In this document: positions 36,018 to 48,034 of the stretch, in pieces
Layout of the letters: the number at the start of each line of letters is the position of its first letter
Position numbering within the stretch: the first letter of the stretch is position 1
Source of the DNA: Hofstenia miamia
Taxonomy: Eukaryota > Xenacoelomorpha > Acoela
DNA length: 64,000 nucleotides
Reading direction: 5' to 3'
NCBI GenBank assembly: GCA_004352715.1
Contig: SCFE01000050.1
Span: forward strand, 1,102,519-1,166,518
The notes under the pieces: generated by a model
What the model was told of the DNA's origin: nothing
The model's input: the letters and a program-made list of their open reading frames with translations, nothing else
Database searches by the model: none
Position numbers and translations under genes: made by a program

Positions 36018-36375
36018 NNNNNNNNNNNNNNNNNNNNNNNNNNNNNNNNNNNNNNNNNNNNNNNNNNNNNNNNNNNNNNNNNNNNNNNNNNNNNNNNNNN
36101 NNNNNNNNNNNNNNNNNNNNNNNNNNNNNNNNNNNNNNNNNNNNNNNNNNNNNNNNNNNNNNNNNNNNNNNNNNNNNNNNNNNNNNNNNNNNNNNNNNNN
36201 NNNNNNNNNNNNNNNNNNNNNNNNNNNNNNNNNNNNNNNNNNNNNNNNNNNNNNNNNNNNNNNNNNNNNNNNNNNNNNNNNNNNNNNNNNNNNNNNNNNN
36301 NNNNNNNNNNNNNNNNNNNNNNNNNNNNNNNNNNNNNNNNNNNNNNNNNNNNNNNNNNNNNNNNNNNNNNNNNNN
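36018..36375. other. Assembly gap (358 N)
   Basis: Open frames across it are artefacts. Confidence 0.95.
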
Positions 36376-37421
36376 ACCTTAAATTATATAATATTGAAGA
36401 GGATCAAGACAAATTTTTCCCGGCAATTTGTATAATAGATGCTCGGCTAAATTCATCCGTAAGTTTAATCTATAGTTGATTTTTAAATGCTGGAGGCCCA
36501 AAAACGCATTTAAGAAAGAAAACAATATTCATTTCAAGTACATTTTATTAACACGGAATTGAATACGTCATTCTGTTTTGCTGTTAGAGGGCTACAACAA
36601 TTTGTACTACAATTTCTTGTAATGGGGGCTAAAAACCTTTTAAATACATTAACACTAATTATAGAGAGAATTTAAATCTTTTTTAAATATTCGAAAATTT
36701 CTATAAAAACAGTCTCTGCCACAGCAATAAGCATTAATGTAGATTTTCAACATTGCATTAATGTATGTTCTCCAATAGACCTACACATTCAAGATTTTCA
36801 AATTTGGAAATAGGCTTAAAGAAAATTCTTTGTAAATGTGGAAAAACGGTTTGTTCTTTATAAGGGGCGCTAGGCTGTTTAAGGTTAAGCACTAGCACAT
36901 GATCTTTGCAAATAAGTTCGCATCCAGTTACTGTTAAAGAAATCCATGATAAACCCTACGCAAATCCCATTATTTTGTTAGTTGTTATTTAGATTACATC
37001 AAATGTTATGGAAATTTTACAAATGGTCAATGTCAACATCAACAGTTCTGATGCTTCTGAGTGCATTCATGCAATTCCTAATGTTTTAACTAATGCTTAG
37101 TGTACATATGTGCAATTCAATAACAATGATTGTATTATCAAAATGACATTATTCACATTACACATAGTAATATGCGTGTGCGTAGTTCAAAACTTATTGA
37201 TTACAATATTTAAGAGATATAGCGCAAGGTATGGATACATTCTATTTAAGATTAACTACACTTTCAAAATTTTATAAGCCATAAATGCAAGGCGTTCTTT
37301 TCAATATTTTAATATATGCTTTGCCTTCATGTGGTATTATATATTTAGAGCGTAACAAACTATCCGACGTTTTTAACGTGTCCCTAAATCGGATCATCAA
37401 ATAAATTTATTCATTTGCACA
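36376..37421. other. No gene recognised
   Basis: AT-rich sequence without element ends or coding signals that I can identify. Confidence 0.35.
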
Positions 37422-37757
37422 TTAATAATTTGATATCTTAGAATCTCTAGGTACACGATTCACAAAGAATCCTATGCAAGGGAACAACGACGTCTTGAAA
37501 TTAATCAGCATTTCTCGATGATCGCCTGCATAAATGAAGTTCTGGTAAAACGTTAAGTTTTGATTTTCATTGTTTTTAGGTATTAGACACTCTTCACAAG
37601 AATGAAAACTCAACAATAAGACAAACATTTGCTCATTTTCGATTTTGTAAATGATATTTTCATTTTTGCAAGTTTGAGTTTGCTGGGTTATTTTTAATAC
37701 CCCTGCCGCTATTGCGACTGATGGAGTAAGAACAGCAATGTCACTATCACAATTTCA
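37422..37757 (-). CDS. Possible exon of an unknown protein
   Basis: The minus strand stays open for over 110 codons, from after a pyrimidine-rich stretch and GATAG near 37760 to the stop at 37422. It includes MFVLLLSFHSCEECLIPKNN and FIYAGDHREMLINFKTSLF. Composition is more protein-like than the other open frames around it, but I recognise no family, and no partner exon was found. It lies just upstream of the Gypsy copy at 37819. Confidence 0.2.
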
Positions 37758-37829
37758 AAAAAAAACATCTTAAAAAGCATTCCCTGACCTTTCAAGTTAG
37801 TCAAAATTTACGCAAGATGCAATCTTTAC

Positions 37830-38349
37830 ATGGTGACAGAGGTAACTATGGAATTTCTAAAACTCAATGCCTTTCAAGTCGACCGCCACAACATCACATC
37901 TGCATGGCGAGGATGGCTAAATTCATTTGGTCAGTTTCTACAAGCTACAGAGATGAACACAAAACCAGACAATGTGAAAATCGCTATCCTTTTACGATGC
38001 ATAGGTGAGCAGTATAATGTAATTTTTGAGAATTTTTCTTGGATACCAACGGAAAACCAAAAGAAGTTTGAAACAGTTGTTAAAAAATTTGAAAAATATT
38101 TTACTCGTGAATGTAATGAAGTTTTTGAAAGATACGTTTACAATACTCCCCAAAATGGTTTAACAATTGACCAATTTGTAAACATGTTGCGTACAAAAGC
38201 ACGTCACTGCAATTTTAGTGACTTGGAGGACAGTCTTATTAGAGATAGGATAATCTTGAGCTCAAGGGACGCAAGGCTACAGGAACGACTTCTGAGAGAT
38301 GGAACAATTTACCTGAATAAAATAATTCGCATATGCAGAGCATTTGAGC
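37830..38349 (+). pseudogene. Gypsy gag, copy 1, interrupted by a MITE
   Basis: Open from 37830; typical gag landmarks are FENFSWIP, KKFEKYFT, FVNMLRTKARHCNF and RDRIIL. The reading frame enters the MITE at 38350 and stops within it at 38451. Gag-like sequence resumes after 38575, and a zinc-knuckle stretch (RDHLSRQCPAFGK) lies at about 38712-38750, out of frame with the first part and with a stop just after. Confidence 0.8.
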
Positions 38350-38567
38350 CAGGGGCGTACGTAGGATTTTCTGAGGGGGATATTTTAATCATGACCAAAA
38401 TCAATGCACATTTTGAAAATATTGAGAAAAGAGATACTAAATGCATTTTATGACCTTAGATTTTAATTTTTTCATTTTTTAACGAAAATTTTTCATTTAT
38501 CCAGTCAAAATCGGTTTTGAAAACCTGACGGGGGACATGGAATGTCCCTCACCTGCGTACGCCACTG
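38350..38567. mobile_element. hAT-like MITE family A inserted in Gypsy gag
   Basis: 218 bp, left end caggggcgtacgtagg and right complement cagtggcgtacgcagg. Flanking octamers atttgagc (38342-38349) and atctgagc (38568-38575) match at 7 of 8. It interrupts gag, so it arrived after the retrotransposon. Confidence 0.9.
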
Positions 38568-38968
38568 ATCTGAGCAGACCGCCTGTCAACTAAGATCTCT
38601 TCAGATGCTGGACAAAACATCCTATCACATAAAGTTGAAGTAGATACAATGTCCACAGGCAGAAACGGAATAACTATCAAGGCAACAGGAAACGATAGAA
38701 AATGTGACAGAGATCACCTTTCACGCCAATGTCCAGCATTCGGAAAAATGCTTTAGGTCCAAATCACTTTGCAATTAAATGCCGCGCACGCTTCACCAAA
38801 GCCAGTGTTGAGGAAGTAACCCAAGATCAAGATGACCAATTAAATGAATCCGAATATGAATGCAACTCAATTCGACAAAAATGTCATTTGCAGCGAATTG
38901 AAGGATCTAAACACTTAGATCTTTAACCATGCATGAAATTTGGAAAAGTTGAAATTACAATGAAAGTA

Positions 38969-39252
38969 GATTCAGGTGCAGAGTGCACATCATACTTCGT
39001 GCCATGTTTCAAAATATAAGAGCCCTAACAGGCGTAAAAATCAGAAAGTCTATGGCATCACTGACTGCTTATGGAGGACAAAATGTTCCTGTCTATGGTG
39101 AATTCAGCTATCCAGTAATATTAGGCGCAAAAAGTAGTGTTGATGGCCAAATTTACAGTGGTTTCAAAAAATCTCAAGCCGATATAAGGAGTGGATACGT
39201 GCTTAACTGCAGGCATACTAAAAGTATACTTTGTCAAGGGAGATTCCAATGA
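38969..39252 (+). pseudogene. Gypsy protease region, copy 1
   Basis: KVDSGAECTSYF carries the catalytic Asp-Ser-Gly triad of retroviral-type aspartic proteases; the Asp codon is at 38969. The Gypsy protease would process the polyproteins in a virus-like particle. The frame ends at 39252. Confidence 0.75.
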
Positions 39253-39339
39253 AGTATATCAAATATCACAAACTCAGAAGTAGTTTTTTCGGCAATCGTC
39301 TGGAATGCTGAAAATCGGAAACTAAACACAGCTTCCGAA

Positions 39340-40030
39340 CAGGTGGATCGTAAGAAATGGAAAGACGAAGTGTTATAAAAGTATGAAAACGTTTTTAGAG
39401 GATTTGGTTGCATAAATTCAAAGTACCACATCGAAATGAAAGTAAATGCGCAATCAGTCATCCACCCACCAAGGAATGTACCACTAAGTATACTGCCAAA
39501 GCTACAGGACCAGTTACACCAATTCATTGAAAACTAAATAATTTCTGAGGTTATGGAACCCACCCATTGGGTAAATAGCATGGTTATTGTAAAGAAACGC
39601 AATGGGGATATCCGCTTAACACTTGATGCTAAGAATTTAAACAAATATGTTAAACGCGAACCACATTATCCGGGACTGGCTATTGGTATATACCTCCTGA
39701 TTATAAGTCTTCCTTGCTCTGTACTTTCAATACTCCGTTTGGCAGAATGCGATAGATTCGTCTTCCATTTGGATTAGCTTCTGCTTCGGACAAAGCGCAA
39801 GAAATGATCCACAAAATTTTCGGGGACATTCCTAACCTCATTGCTTTCCATGATGAGATAGGTATTGAATCTGTATTAAAAGGGCAGTTGAAAATAACAT
39901 CAAATTTAATAGTGTAAAGCTTCAATTTCTAGTAAAATCAATAACGTACTTGGGATATGTAATCAATGAAAGCGGGGTCCACCCGGATCCCGCCAAGATA
40001 GAAGTAATTAAAAACTTACCCAAACCTACG
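39340..40030 (+). pseudogene. Gypsy reverse transcriptase, copy 1
   Basis: THWVNSMVIVKKRNGDIRL and TPFGRMRW are standard boxes. A stop at 39537 and an internal deletion near 39670-39685, shared with copy 2, remove the region of the first catalytic Asp. The usual YVDD box is represented only by FHDEI, and this copy alone has a 36-bp deletion just after it. Confidence 0.85.
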
Positions 40031-40047
40031 GACAAGAAGAACTTAAG

Positions 40048-40383
40048 GTGAATATGATCAACGTCTTATCACCATTCATTCCCAACATAACGTCCATAAC
40101 ATACACACTGAGAGATCCTTTGAAGAAGAAAGCCCCATTTTTATGGCAACAAGACCACGATGAAACTATTAAAAAAATAATAGAGATACTGATTGAAGAA
40201 CCAGCTCTTAGACACTTTGATATTAGCAAATATGTATGTATACATGTTGATGCTTCTCAATTCAGTCTTGGTGTTTGCTTAATTCAAGATTCACAACCAT
40301 GTGCATATGGAGCTTGGTCTCTGTCGGCGGCAGAAAAGAACTATCTTCATATCGAGAAAGAATTGCTGGCTATTGTTTATTGA
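40048..40383 (+). pseudogene. Gypsy RNase H, copy 1
   Basis: YVCIHVDASQFSLGVCLIQ has the first RNase H aspartate, and EKNYLHIEKELLAIVY is the next conserved block. Continues in other frames to about 40490. This segment is missing from copy 2. Confidence 0.85.
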
Positions 40384-40904
40384 TGCACTCACTTCAACCT
40401 AAACGTATATGGTCGTCACATAACTATTATATCAGAACACAAGCATCTAGAAGCCCTCAATAGAAACTTATAACCAATGGTCCTCCCCGAATACAGAGGC
40501 TTTTTGTTATTCTTCAGAAATATCAGAACCTTAAAATGGTATACAAATCCGAAAATCAGATTGTTTTGCTGACACTCTGTCAATTATTCAGCTGAAACTA
40601 ATACAGGTAAGCAACGTAAAAGAAACAATTGTAATAGCTGTGCATCAGATCATTACGTCATTAGGAGATAAATTGGACAGTGTATAGCTTCCCAGAACTA
40701 AGCGAGTTTCAGAAGAATACTCCCTATTGGGAGTGGTAAAGCAATATATCATGAATGTGTGGCCGGAACGCAGCAAGAATATTTCATTGGATGCAAGACC
40801 GTACTACAAGATTCGGAATAAACTACATGTGTAAAAGGGGTTAGACATATTTGGATCAAAGATATTAATACCAAACGTTCACAGGCACATATCCTGAAAA
40901 CGCT

Positions 40905-41225
40905 TCATACGGCACATTTGGGAATTGAAAAAACAAAACAGCTTTCTCGGCAGTCACTGTTTTGGCCCGGAGTCTTCTGCTCCATAGAAAAACTAGTTAC
41001 AGTAAGTACTGTCCAACGTGCATACAGCATAGATACGCTTCTTACAAAGAACCCATGCGTCCACACGAACGTCAATCCCTTCCGTTTCAAAAAATTGCAC
41101 TTGATCTAGAAGACATAGATGGTGAAAGGTCCTTAGTAGCAATTGATTACTGCTCAAGATTTATAAATACCTACCGGATTGCAAAAACAATTATCGCGAA
41201 GTTATACTTACTGTTTGTCAGATAA
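40905..41225 (+). pseudogene. Gypsy integrase N-terminal part, copy 1
   Basis: An HHCC zinc-finger region (AHLGIEKTKQL, then CPTCIQHRY) is followed by the start of the core (IDYCSRFINTYRIAKT). After about 41222 the sequence jumps to the region just upstream of the 3' LTR, so the rest of the core is deleted. Confidence 0.85.
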
Positions 41226-41451
41226 TGAAGATGATGAGAAGAATGAGAAAGAAGACTCTGTACCATTGTGTCAACCCTTACTCTATCTCATACAAACAAA
41301 ATAATTCAAGAAGACAGTAAAAGAAGGAAGACAGTATGCAGGATAAGCATCCGACGAGAATACTTCGAAAATTTGAAAGATTTAGAAATGTTGTAAGCCT
41401 TAGAGATTACAGACTCTGAAGAAGACTGCAAAATCTCTTAAGAAGAGGAGA

Positions 41452-41645
41452 TGTAACGCGTTATGGCGCACACCACCAGTAACAGGGGGCAGCGATGCGT
41501 TGATACATTGATGCGAATGTAGAAAACAACATACGGGTTCCCTGCCTAAGACACATTATAAATACGGTGTTAATTTTAGCATGACAACGCATTATTCTTG
41601 TGACTTAAATATAATTGTTTCTTTTATTACATTGCAATCTTTACA
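41452..41645 (+). repeat. Gypsy 3' LTR, copy 1 (194 bp)
   Basis: Begins TGTAACGCG and ends TTTACA, so it has TG...CA ends, and follows the purine tract aagaagaggaga. Contains a TATA-like tataaata at 41557. By eye it is roughly 85-90% identical to the LTR at 49250-49439. Confidence 0.9.
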
Positions 41646-41841
41646 TTCCTAAAGCAGTGTGCCACTTTCTCTCTATTCCAATATAAAATTGCTTTTCTTA
41701 TAATTTTCTCAAAACTGGGAAAAATAATTTTCTTGACATATTAGGGTACATACCAGTGCATTAACGGGTCACACATCACTAACCAACTACCAGGCCATCC
41801 ACATATAATTCGGTTATATAAGTTGTTGGAACCGTGCCTCG
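41646..41841. other. Sequence between Gypsy copy 1 and a gap
   Basis: No feature recognised; it does not match the flank of Gypsy copy 2. Confidence 0.5.
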
Positions 41842-42841
41842 NNNNNNNNNNNNNNNNNNNNNNNNNNNNNNNNNNNNNNNNNNNNNNNNNNNNNNNNNNN
41901 NNNNNNNNNNNNNNNNNNNNNNNNNNNNNNNNNNNNNNNNNNNNNNNNNNNNNNNNNNNNNNNNNNNNNNNNNNNNNNNNNNNNNNNNNNNNNNNNNNNN
42001 NNNNNNNNNNNNNNNNNNNNNNNNNNNNNNNNNNNNNNNNNNNNNNNNNNNNNNNNNNNNNNNNNNNNNNNNNNNNNNNNNNNNNNNNNNNNNNNNNNNN
42101 NNNNNNNNNNNNNNNNNNNNNNNNNNNNNNNNNNNNNNNNNNNNNNNNNNNNNNNNNNNNNNNNNNNNNNNNNNNNNNNNNNNNNNNNNNNNNNNNNNNN
42201 NNNNNNNNNNNNNNNNNNNNNNNNNNNNNNNNNNNNNNNNNNNNNNNNNNNNNNNNNNNNNNNNNNNNNNNNNNNNNNNNNNNNNNNNNNNNNNNNNNNN
42301 NNNNNNNNNNNNNNNNNNNNNNNNNNNNNNNNNNNNNNNNNNNNNNNNNNNNNNNNNNNNNNNNNNNNNNNNNNNNNNNNNNNNNNNNNNNNNNNNNNNN
42401 NNNNNNNNNNNNNNNNNNNNNNNNNNNNNNNNNNNNNNNNNNNNNNNNNNNNNNNNNNNNNNNNNNNNNNNNNNNNNNNNNNNNNNNNNNNNNNNNNNNN
42501 NNNNNNNNNNNNNNNNNNNNNNNNNNNNNNNNNNNNNNNNNNNNNNNNNNNNNNNNNNNNNNNNNNNNNNNNNNNNNNNNNNNNNNNNNNNNNNNNNNNN
42601 NNNNNNNNNNNNNNNNNNNNNNNNNNNNNNNNNNNNNNNNNNNNNNNNNNNNNNNNNNNNNNNNNNNNNNNNNNNNNNNNNNNNNNNNNNNNNNNNNNNN
42701 NNNNNNNNNNNNNNNNNNNNNNNNNNNNNNNNNNNNNNNNNNNNNNNNNNNNNNNNNNNNNNNNNNNNNNNNNNNNNNNNNNNNNNNNNNNNNNNNNNNN
42801 NNNNNNNNNNNNNNNNNNNNNNNNNNNNNNNNNNNNNNNNN
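41842..42841. other. Assembly gap, exactly 1000 N
   Basis: Placeholder-sized gap. It precedes a duplicated segment that, in its other copy, lies downstream of a 7TM gene. Confidence 0.95.
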
Positions 42842-43763
42842 CAATTGACCTGTACATTAGTGCTATTTATTAATTATATGGATGTATTTCAGTACTAATT
42901 ACAAATTTATTTTTAATAACATAATGTAATGACTAATGCAATCAGCATGCACCCTATTCAATTATAAAATATAACCCAATGATCTGTAGAAATTGAATTT
43001 CGTGATGAAAATACGTAAATAAATATTTCAAGGTTCTCAGAACAAAACAGGCAAAAGTTTTCACGAAAGTTGAAGCAGTTTTCTACTGCTACTTTTCATA
43101 CATGCTTAGAGAACTTCTTCCTCAATTTAAGAAAAATTCATAACTCAATTTCTCATCAATTTTTGCAAATTTGAATTGAAAAATGTAATGAATCACTAGG
43201 GTATATCTTAAATATGAAATAGGCGTAATCAAATGTTGCCTTAAAACAATTTATCATTTAGCATCAACTGTATTAATTTTGTGGTGAGAATTTGAGTGAA
43301 GAATCTAGAATTGATGGACAAAGTAATTTGTTTTAATGATGTTATCGATGTTAACTTTCAATATACCCTTGTTTATGTCTATGACTACATCTGCTAAAAG
43401 ACCCTAAATGAATAGGAAATGATGAAGTTTATAATTGAGAATTTCCAGACATAGTATATTGGAGAGGATTGAACTACCCATTAAACAATTTTAGAATTTT
43501 GCATCTTTCTGTTGCAGCTTCTTTATGAATTCATCATCGAAATACTTTAGATACAAATTAATAGGTGATTTTGAATATGTGTCTGAAATATATCAGGCAT
43601 TACAGTTTTGAACTTTAGCATACATGTATATCTCAATAACAATTGCAAATTCAATAATTTCTTCAAGATCCTCTTCACTGAAAAATGAGAATTTTTTGGT
43701 CCCTGTTGTCAGGAAAGTGATTTTATCAGTCACGTAGCACTAGGTCATTTCATGAATAAGTTA

Positions 43764-43765
<2 letters not shown>
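42842..43765. repeat. 0.92-kb segment identical to 52054-52974
   Basis: Starts caattgacctgtacattag and ends catgaataagtta. I found no difference from the second copy on reading both. The left border here is the gap; the right border is a (TA)n tract (43765-43820). No coding sequence or element ends recognised inside. Confidence 0.9.
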
Positions 43766-43822
<57 letters not shown>

Positions 43823-44689
43823 TAATGAAGCATTTTAAAGTATTTTTTTCATGATCTTATTTGAATAGTTTTTGAAATCGTTTTAAATTTAGAAGGCTTA
43901 ATTTGTATTGCAATAATATAATAAATACAGAGTGCTTGTTCAATGAAGGATTCTACGATATACGATTAGAATTAGATAAAATATAATCAATTAATGTCTT
44001 TTCGGGGGTCTGAGTTTTGACTATTTTTAAATTATAAGTAGCGCATAATTCTTTTAATGAATTTTTTCACAAAAATTGAAATAGTTGATTTTAAAGTCAC
44101 ACTAAATGTTTAGTGAATAGTTATTGCTAGGAACATCTGAAATTTCATTGCATTTAAACTTCATATATTCTATAAGAAAGTTCTTATTTTCAATGCATTT
44201 TTTCGTTTCTTTAGATATCCATATCTTCTACGTCTTGATACCATTCTTTACATTGTGTTTTTAATATTTGTAATCGAACAAAGCCTATGATAAATACTTG
44301 GTAAATTATCGATTATAAACATCATTTTTTGATCCACTGTTGTACTGCAGAATCTTCCACCTGGCTATTTTATGCCCTAATAAATTATCGTATTTACTAT
44401 TTGGCTCTTTTAGCGGGAGGAGTCCCATCGTTCTTCAACTGTCGACTGATTCTATCGCTTATATAAAGGTTAACATTTGTTAGCTTCATTTCCACATTGC
44501 AAATAGCCATAGGTGTCTCATTGAGACGGGGTCTGTCCATTACCTTACTACTAATGTCACCACCCACAAAAAACACAAAATTAACAACTATATTTGAAAA
44601 ATACTATAGCAGAAAAATTAATTTGAAAATCCTTTAGACACACTTCCTATCTCTTTTATTAGCAACAAGTTAGCTATCACATCTCATGG
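43766..44689. other. (TA)n tract and unassigned sequence
   Basis: A long (TA)n tract at about 43765-43820 is followed by AT-rich sequence. A TATA-like tatataaagg lies at about 44460, with no gene visible downstream. Confidence 0.4.
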
Positions 44690-45140
44690 CGTGCACATAG
44701 TATCTGATAACATACGAAAATTTATTTGGGGAGCCACTAGCAAAACAAAATATATGACATTATGTGATAAATTCACACCTCTCTCTACAATACATCTACA
44801 ACAGAGAATACCTCATACCAGTATGGATTACTATGAAAATCCAAACCCTGATTACTTGTCATAAAGAACAAAATCCTTTACAATTATCATAACCAACATT
44901 ATCCGGAATGCTCCTACAACCAGAAATGAACAACTATGAAGTATAAAAGTCATGGTAGAGATCAAATACATATTGAAATTATCAAATTACAAAAACAATC
45001 TGTAGCAGACTTGCTAACAAAAGAGTCTCTCCTAACATCAACACAGCTATTTTTGACACCTCAGTATCAACAACAAATTGATTCAAACAATATGGAGAAA
45101 TTAGTCATAGACATTAGCCCAAAAAATTATACTGGATAAA
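44690..45140 (+). pseudogene. Possible Ty1/Copia RNase H relic
   Basis: GATSKTKYMTLCD resembles the copia box SSTEAEYMAL, and about 45000 reads KLQKQSVADLLTKESL, like the ADILTK end of copia RNase H. The two lie the expected way round on the plus strand but in different frames, with stops between. No other copia domain or LTR was seen. Confidence 0.4.
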
Positions 45141-45169
45141 AACCAATCTTACAAATTACCTCACAAGAN

Positions 45170-45839
45170 AAGCACTAGTAACATTTTTTGTTATCTCACA
45201 ACGATGATTTTTTTTTGAAAATGTCCTTATATGTTATATATTGATTTTTATTAATACCAAACTAATAAATTTAATATGATTTTTGATCTATTATTTTCAT
45301 TCTAATTATTGCCAAAAGTTGGCAATAGTCTGAATCTGAAAGGCCAAAATCGATTAATTTATGGAACTAAAAAAATCTATTCGTTGGATTCCAATTAAAA
45401 ACTGTCCAACCCTGCGTGTTTGTATTTGACAAGGGGTAATTTAATGGACATCTTTACTGAAACTAAAAATGAGAAATATAGTCATTTTGAATGAAATGTT
45501 TATAAAATAATGTATGTTAAAGTGAAAATAATTTGAACACGCTTTCTATATTCCTTAACTTGTAGTGAAATATGAATTATAAAACTAATAATAATTCGAA
45601 TTATGGCAAGCAGCAAAGTGTAACTAACGCTACTTTGCGGCAGCGCAGCTGAAATACGAAATGATCCCCAGTCCTGTCCATTTTTGTATGTTAACAGGAG
45701 TGGAAGTCATAGATATACCTGCGCAAATCTGGAATTGGACTGACGTATTGGAAAAATTGGGCTAAAATTGATAAATAAGACTAAATTTGGAGTTAAAGCT
45801 ATATAATTTCTTAAAGGTTTTGAAAATATACATTAGTAT
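45170..45839. other. Unassigned, with a possible hAT right end
   Basis: A single N at 45169 marks a contig join without an obvious repeat. gtccaaccctg at 45409-45419 resembles a hAT right terminus, but no partner was found. Confidence 0.35.
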
Positions 45840-46057
45840 CATATACTCTTGAAAAACTGAATTTAGAATTTTTAATTCAATGCGCAGATTTAGCAATCCG
45901 CAAAATTGTAGAAAATTTCTAAAAATAGTTTCATAAATGCATGACGAATTGGAATTACATCGGTTGGACCTGATTCAGGTTGGGCAGCGATTGGGCATAA
46001 ATTTTCTGATTAGTCTGATAAGGAAAGAATTTTCTAAAAATCAATTTACCACAGAAG
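45840..46057. repeat. Diverged repeat of 54437-54660
   Basis: Both pieces share tacattagtat.atata and, further on, aattg.aattacatcgg / ttgcaattaagtgg followed by gattcag.cctgg-like sequence, in the same order and orientation, with many substitutions. The identity of the family is unknown. Confidence 0.6.
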
Positions 46058-47057
46058 NNNNNNNNNNNNNNNNNNNNNNNNNNNNNNNNNNNNNNNNNNN
46101 NNNNNNNNNNNNNNNNNNNNNNNNNNNNNNNNNNNNNNNNNNNNNNNNNNNNNNNNNNNNNNNNNNNNNNNNNNNNNNNNNNNNNNNNNNNNNNNNNNNN
46201 NNNNNNNNNNNNNNNNNNNNNNNNNNNNNNNNNNNNNNNNNNNNNNNNNNNNNNNNNNNNNNNNNNNNNNNNNNNNNNNNNNNNNNNNNNNNNNNNNNNN
46301 NNNNNNNNNNNNNNNNNNNNNNNNNNNNNNNNNNNNNNNNNNNNNNNNNNNNNNNNNNNNNNNNNNNNNNNNNNNNNNNNNNNNNNNNNNNNNNNNNNNN
46401 NNNNNNNNNNNNNNNNNNNNNNNNNNNNNNNNNNNNNNNNNNNNNNNNNNNNNNNNNNNNNNNNNNNNNNNNNNNNNNNNNNNNNNNNNNNNNNNNNNNN
46501 NNNNNNNNNNNNNNNNNNNNNNNNNNNNNNNNNNNNNNNNNNNNNNNNNNNNNNNNNNNNNNNNNNNNNNNNNNNNNNNNNNNNNNNNNNNNNNNNNNNN
46601 NNNNNNNNNNNNNNNNNNNNNNNNNNNNNNNNNNNNNNNNNNNNNNNNNNNNNNNNNNNNNNNNNNNNNNNNNNNNNNNNNNNNNNNNNNNNNNNNNNNN
46701 NNNNNNNNNNNNNNNNNNNNNNNNNNNNNNNNNNNNNNNNNNNNNNNNNNNNNNNNNNNNNNNNNNNNNNNNNNNNNNNNNNNNNNNNNNNNNNNNNNNN
46801 NNNNNNNNNNNNNNNNNNNNNNNNNNNNNNNNNNNNNNNNNNNNNNNNNNNNNNNNNNNNNNNNNNNNNNNNNNNNNNNNNNNNNNNNNNNNNNNNNNNN
46901 NNNNNNNNNNNNNNNNNNNNNNNNNNNNNNNNNNNNNNNNNNNNNNNNNNNNNNNNNNNNNNNNNNNNNNNNNNNNNNNNNNNNNNNNNNNNNNNNNNNN
47001 NNNNNNNNNNNNNNNNNNNNNNNNNNNNNNNNNNNNNNNNNNNNNNNNNNNNNNNNN
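46058..47057. other. Assembly gap, exactly 1000 N
   Basis: Hides the left half of Gypsy copy 2. The size is probably a placeholder. Confidence 0.95.
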
Positions 47058-47210
47058 GAGTGGATACATGCTTAACTGCAGGCATACTAAAAGTATACTT
47101 TGTCAAGGGAGATTCCAATGAAGTATATCAAATATCACAAACTCAGATGTAGTTTTTCGGCAATCGTCTGGAATGCTGAAAATCGGAAACTAAACACAGC
47201 TTCCGAATAG

Positions 47211-47970
47211 GTGGATCGTAAGAAATGGAAAGACGAAGTGTTAAAACAGTATGAAGACGTTTTTAGAGGATTTGGTTGCATAAATTCAAAGTACTACATC
47301 AAATTGAAAGAAAATTCGCAACCAGTCATCCACCCACCAAGAAATGTACCACTAAGTATACTGCCAAAGCTACAGGACCAGTTACACCAATTCATTGAAA
47401 ACTAAATAATTTCTGAGGTTATGGAACCCACCCATTGGGTAAATAGCATGGTTATTGTAAAGAAACGCAATGGGGATATCCGCTTAACACTTGATGCTAA
47501 GAATTTAAACAAATATGTTAAACGCGAACCACATTATCCGGGACTGGCTATTGGTATATACCTCCTGATTATAAGTCTTCCTTGCTCTGTAATTTCAATA
47601 CTCCGTTTGGCAGAATGCGATGGATTCACCTTCCATTTGGATTAGCTTCTGCTTCGGACAAAGTGTACAAAATTATCCACAATATTTTTGGTGACATTAA
47701 TAATGTAATTGCTGTCCATGATGACATCTGTATTGCAACTGAAGACATCAACCAGCACTGCATCACTTTTGAATCTGTATTAAAAGAGCAGTTGAAAATA
47801 ACATCAAATTTAATCAATTTCTAGTAAAATCAATAAAGTACATGGGATAGGTAATAGATGAAAGCCGGTTCTACCCGGATCCCGCCGAGATTGAAGTAAT
47901 TAAAAACCTACCCAAACCTACAGACAAGAAGAGCTGAAGGCGATTCTTGGAATGATTAATTTCTTATCAC
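47211..47970 (+). pseudogene. Gypsy reverse transcriptase, copy 2
   Basis: KKWKDEVLKQYEDVFRGFG and THWVNSMVIVKKRNGDIRL as in copy 1. RMRWIHLPFGLASASDKV and VHDDICIAT follow; the last is the catalytic DD box with His for the usual Tyr-Val context. The stop at 47404 and the deletion before TPFGRMRW are shared with copy 1. Confidence 0.85.
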
Positions 47971-48034
47971 CTTCCATTCCAATTGTCTTCCCTAAGTACA
48001 GAGGTTTTTTGTTATTCTTCAGAAATATCTGAAC

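Larger units (their letters stand above)
37819..41645 (+). mobile_element. Ty3/Gypsy LTR retrotransposon, copy 1, defective
   Basis: Order gag, protease, reverse transcriptase, RNase H, integrase, 3' LTR identifies the Ty3/Gypsy group; the gag resembles K02A2.6/Mag-type elements. Only the last 13 bases of the 5' LTR are present (37818-37830), directly followed by a primer-binding-site-like TGGTGACAGAGG. Multiple stops and frameshifts, a MITE insertion in gag (38350-38567), and loss of most of the integrase core after about 41222 make it inactive. The 3' LTR is complete and preceded by a purine-rich tract. Confidence 0.9.
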
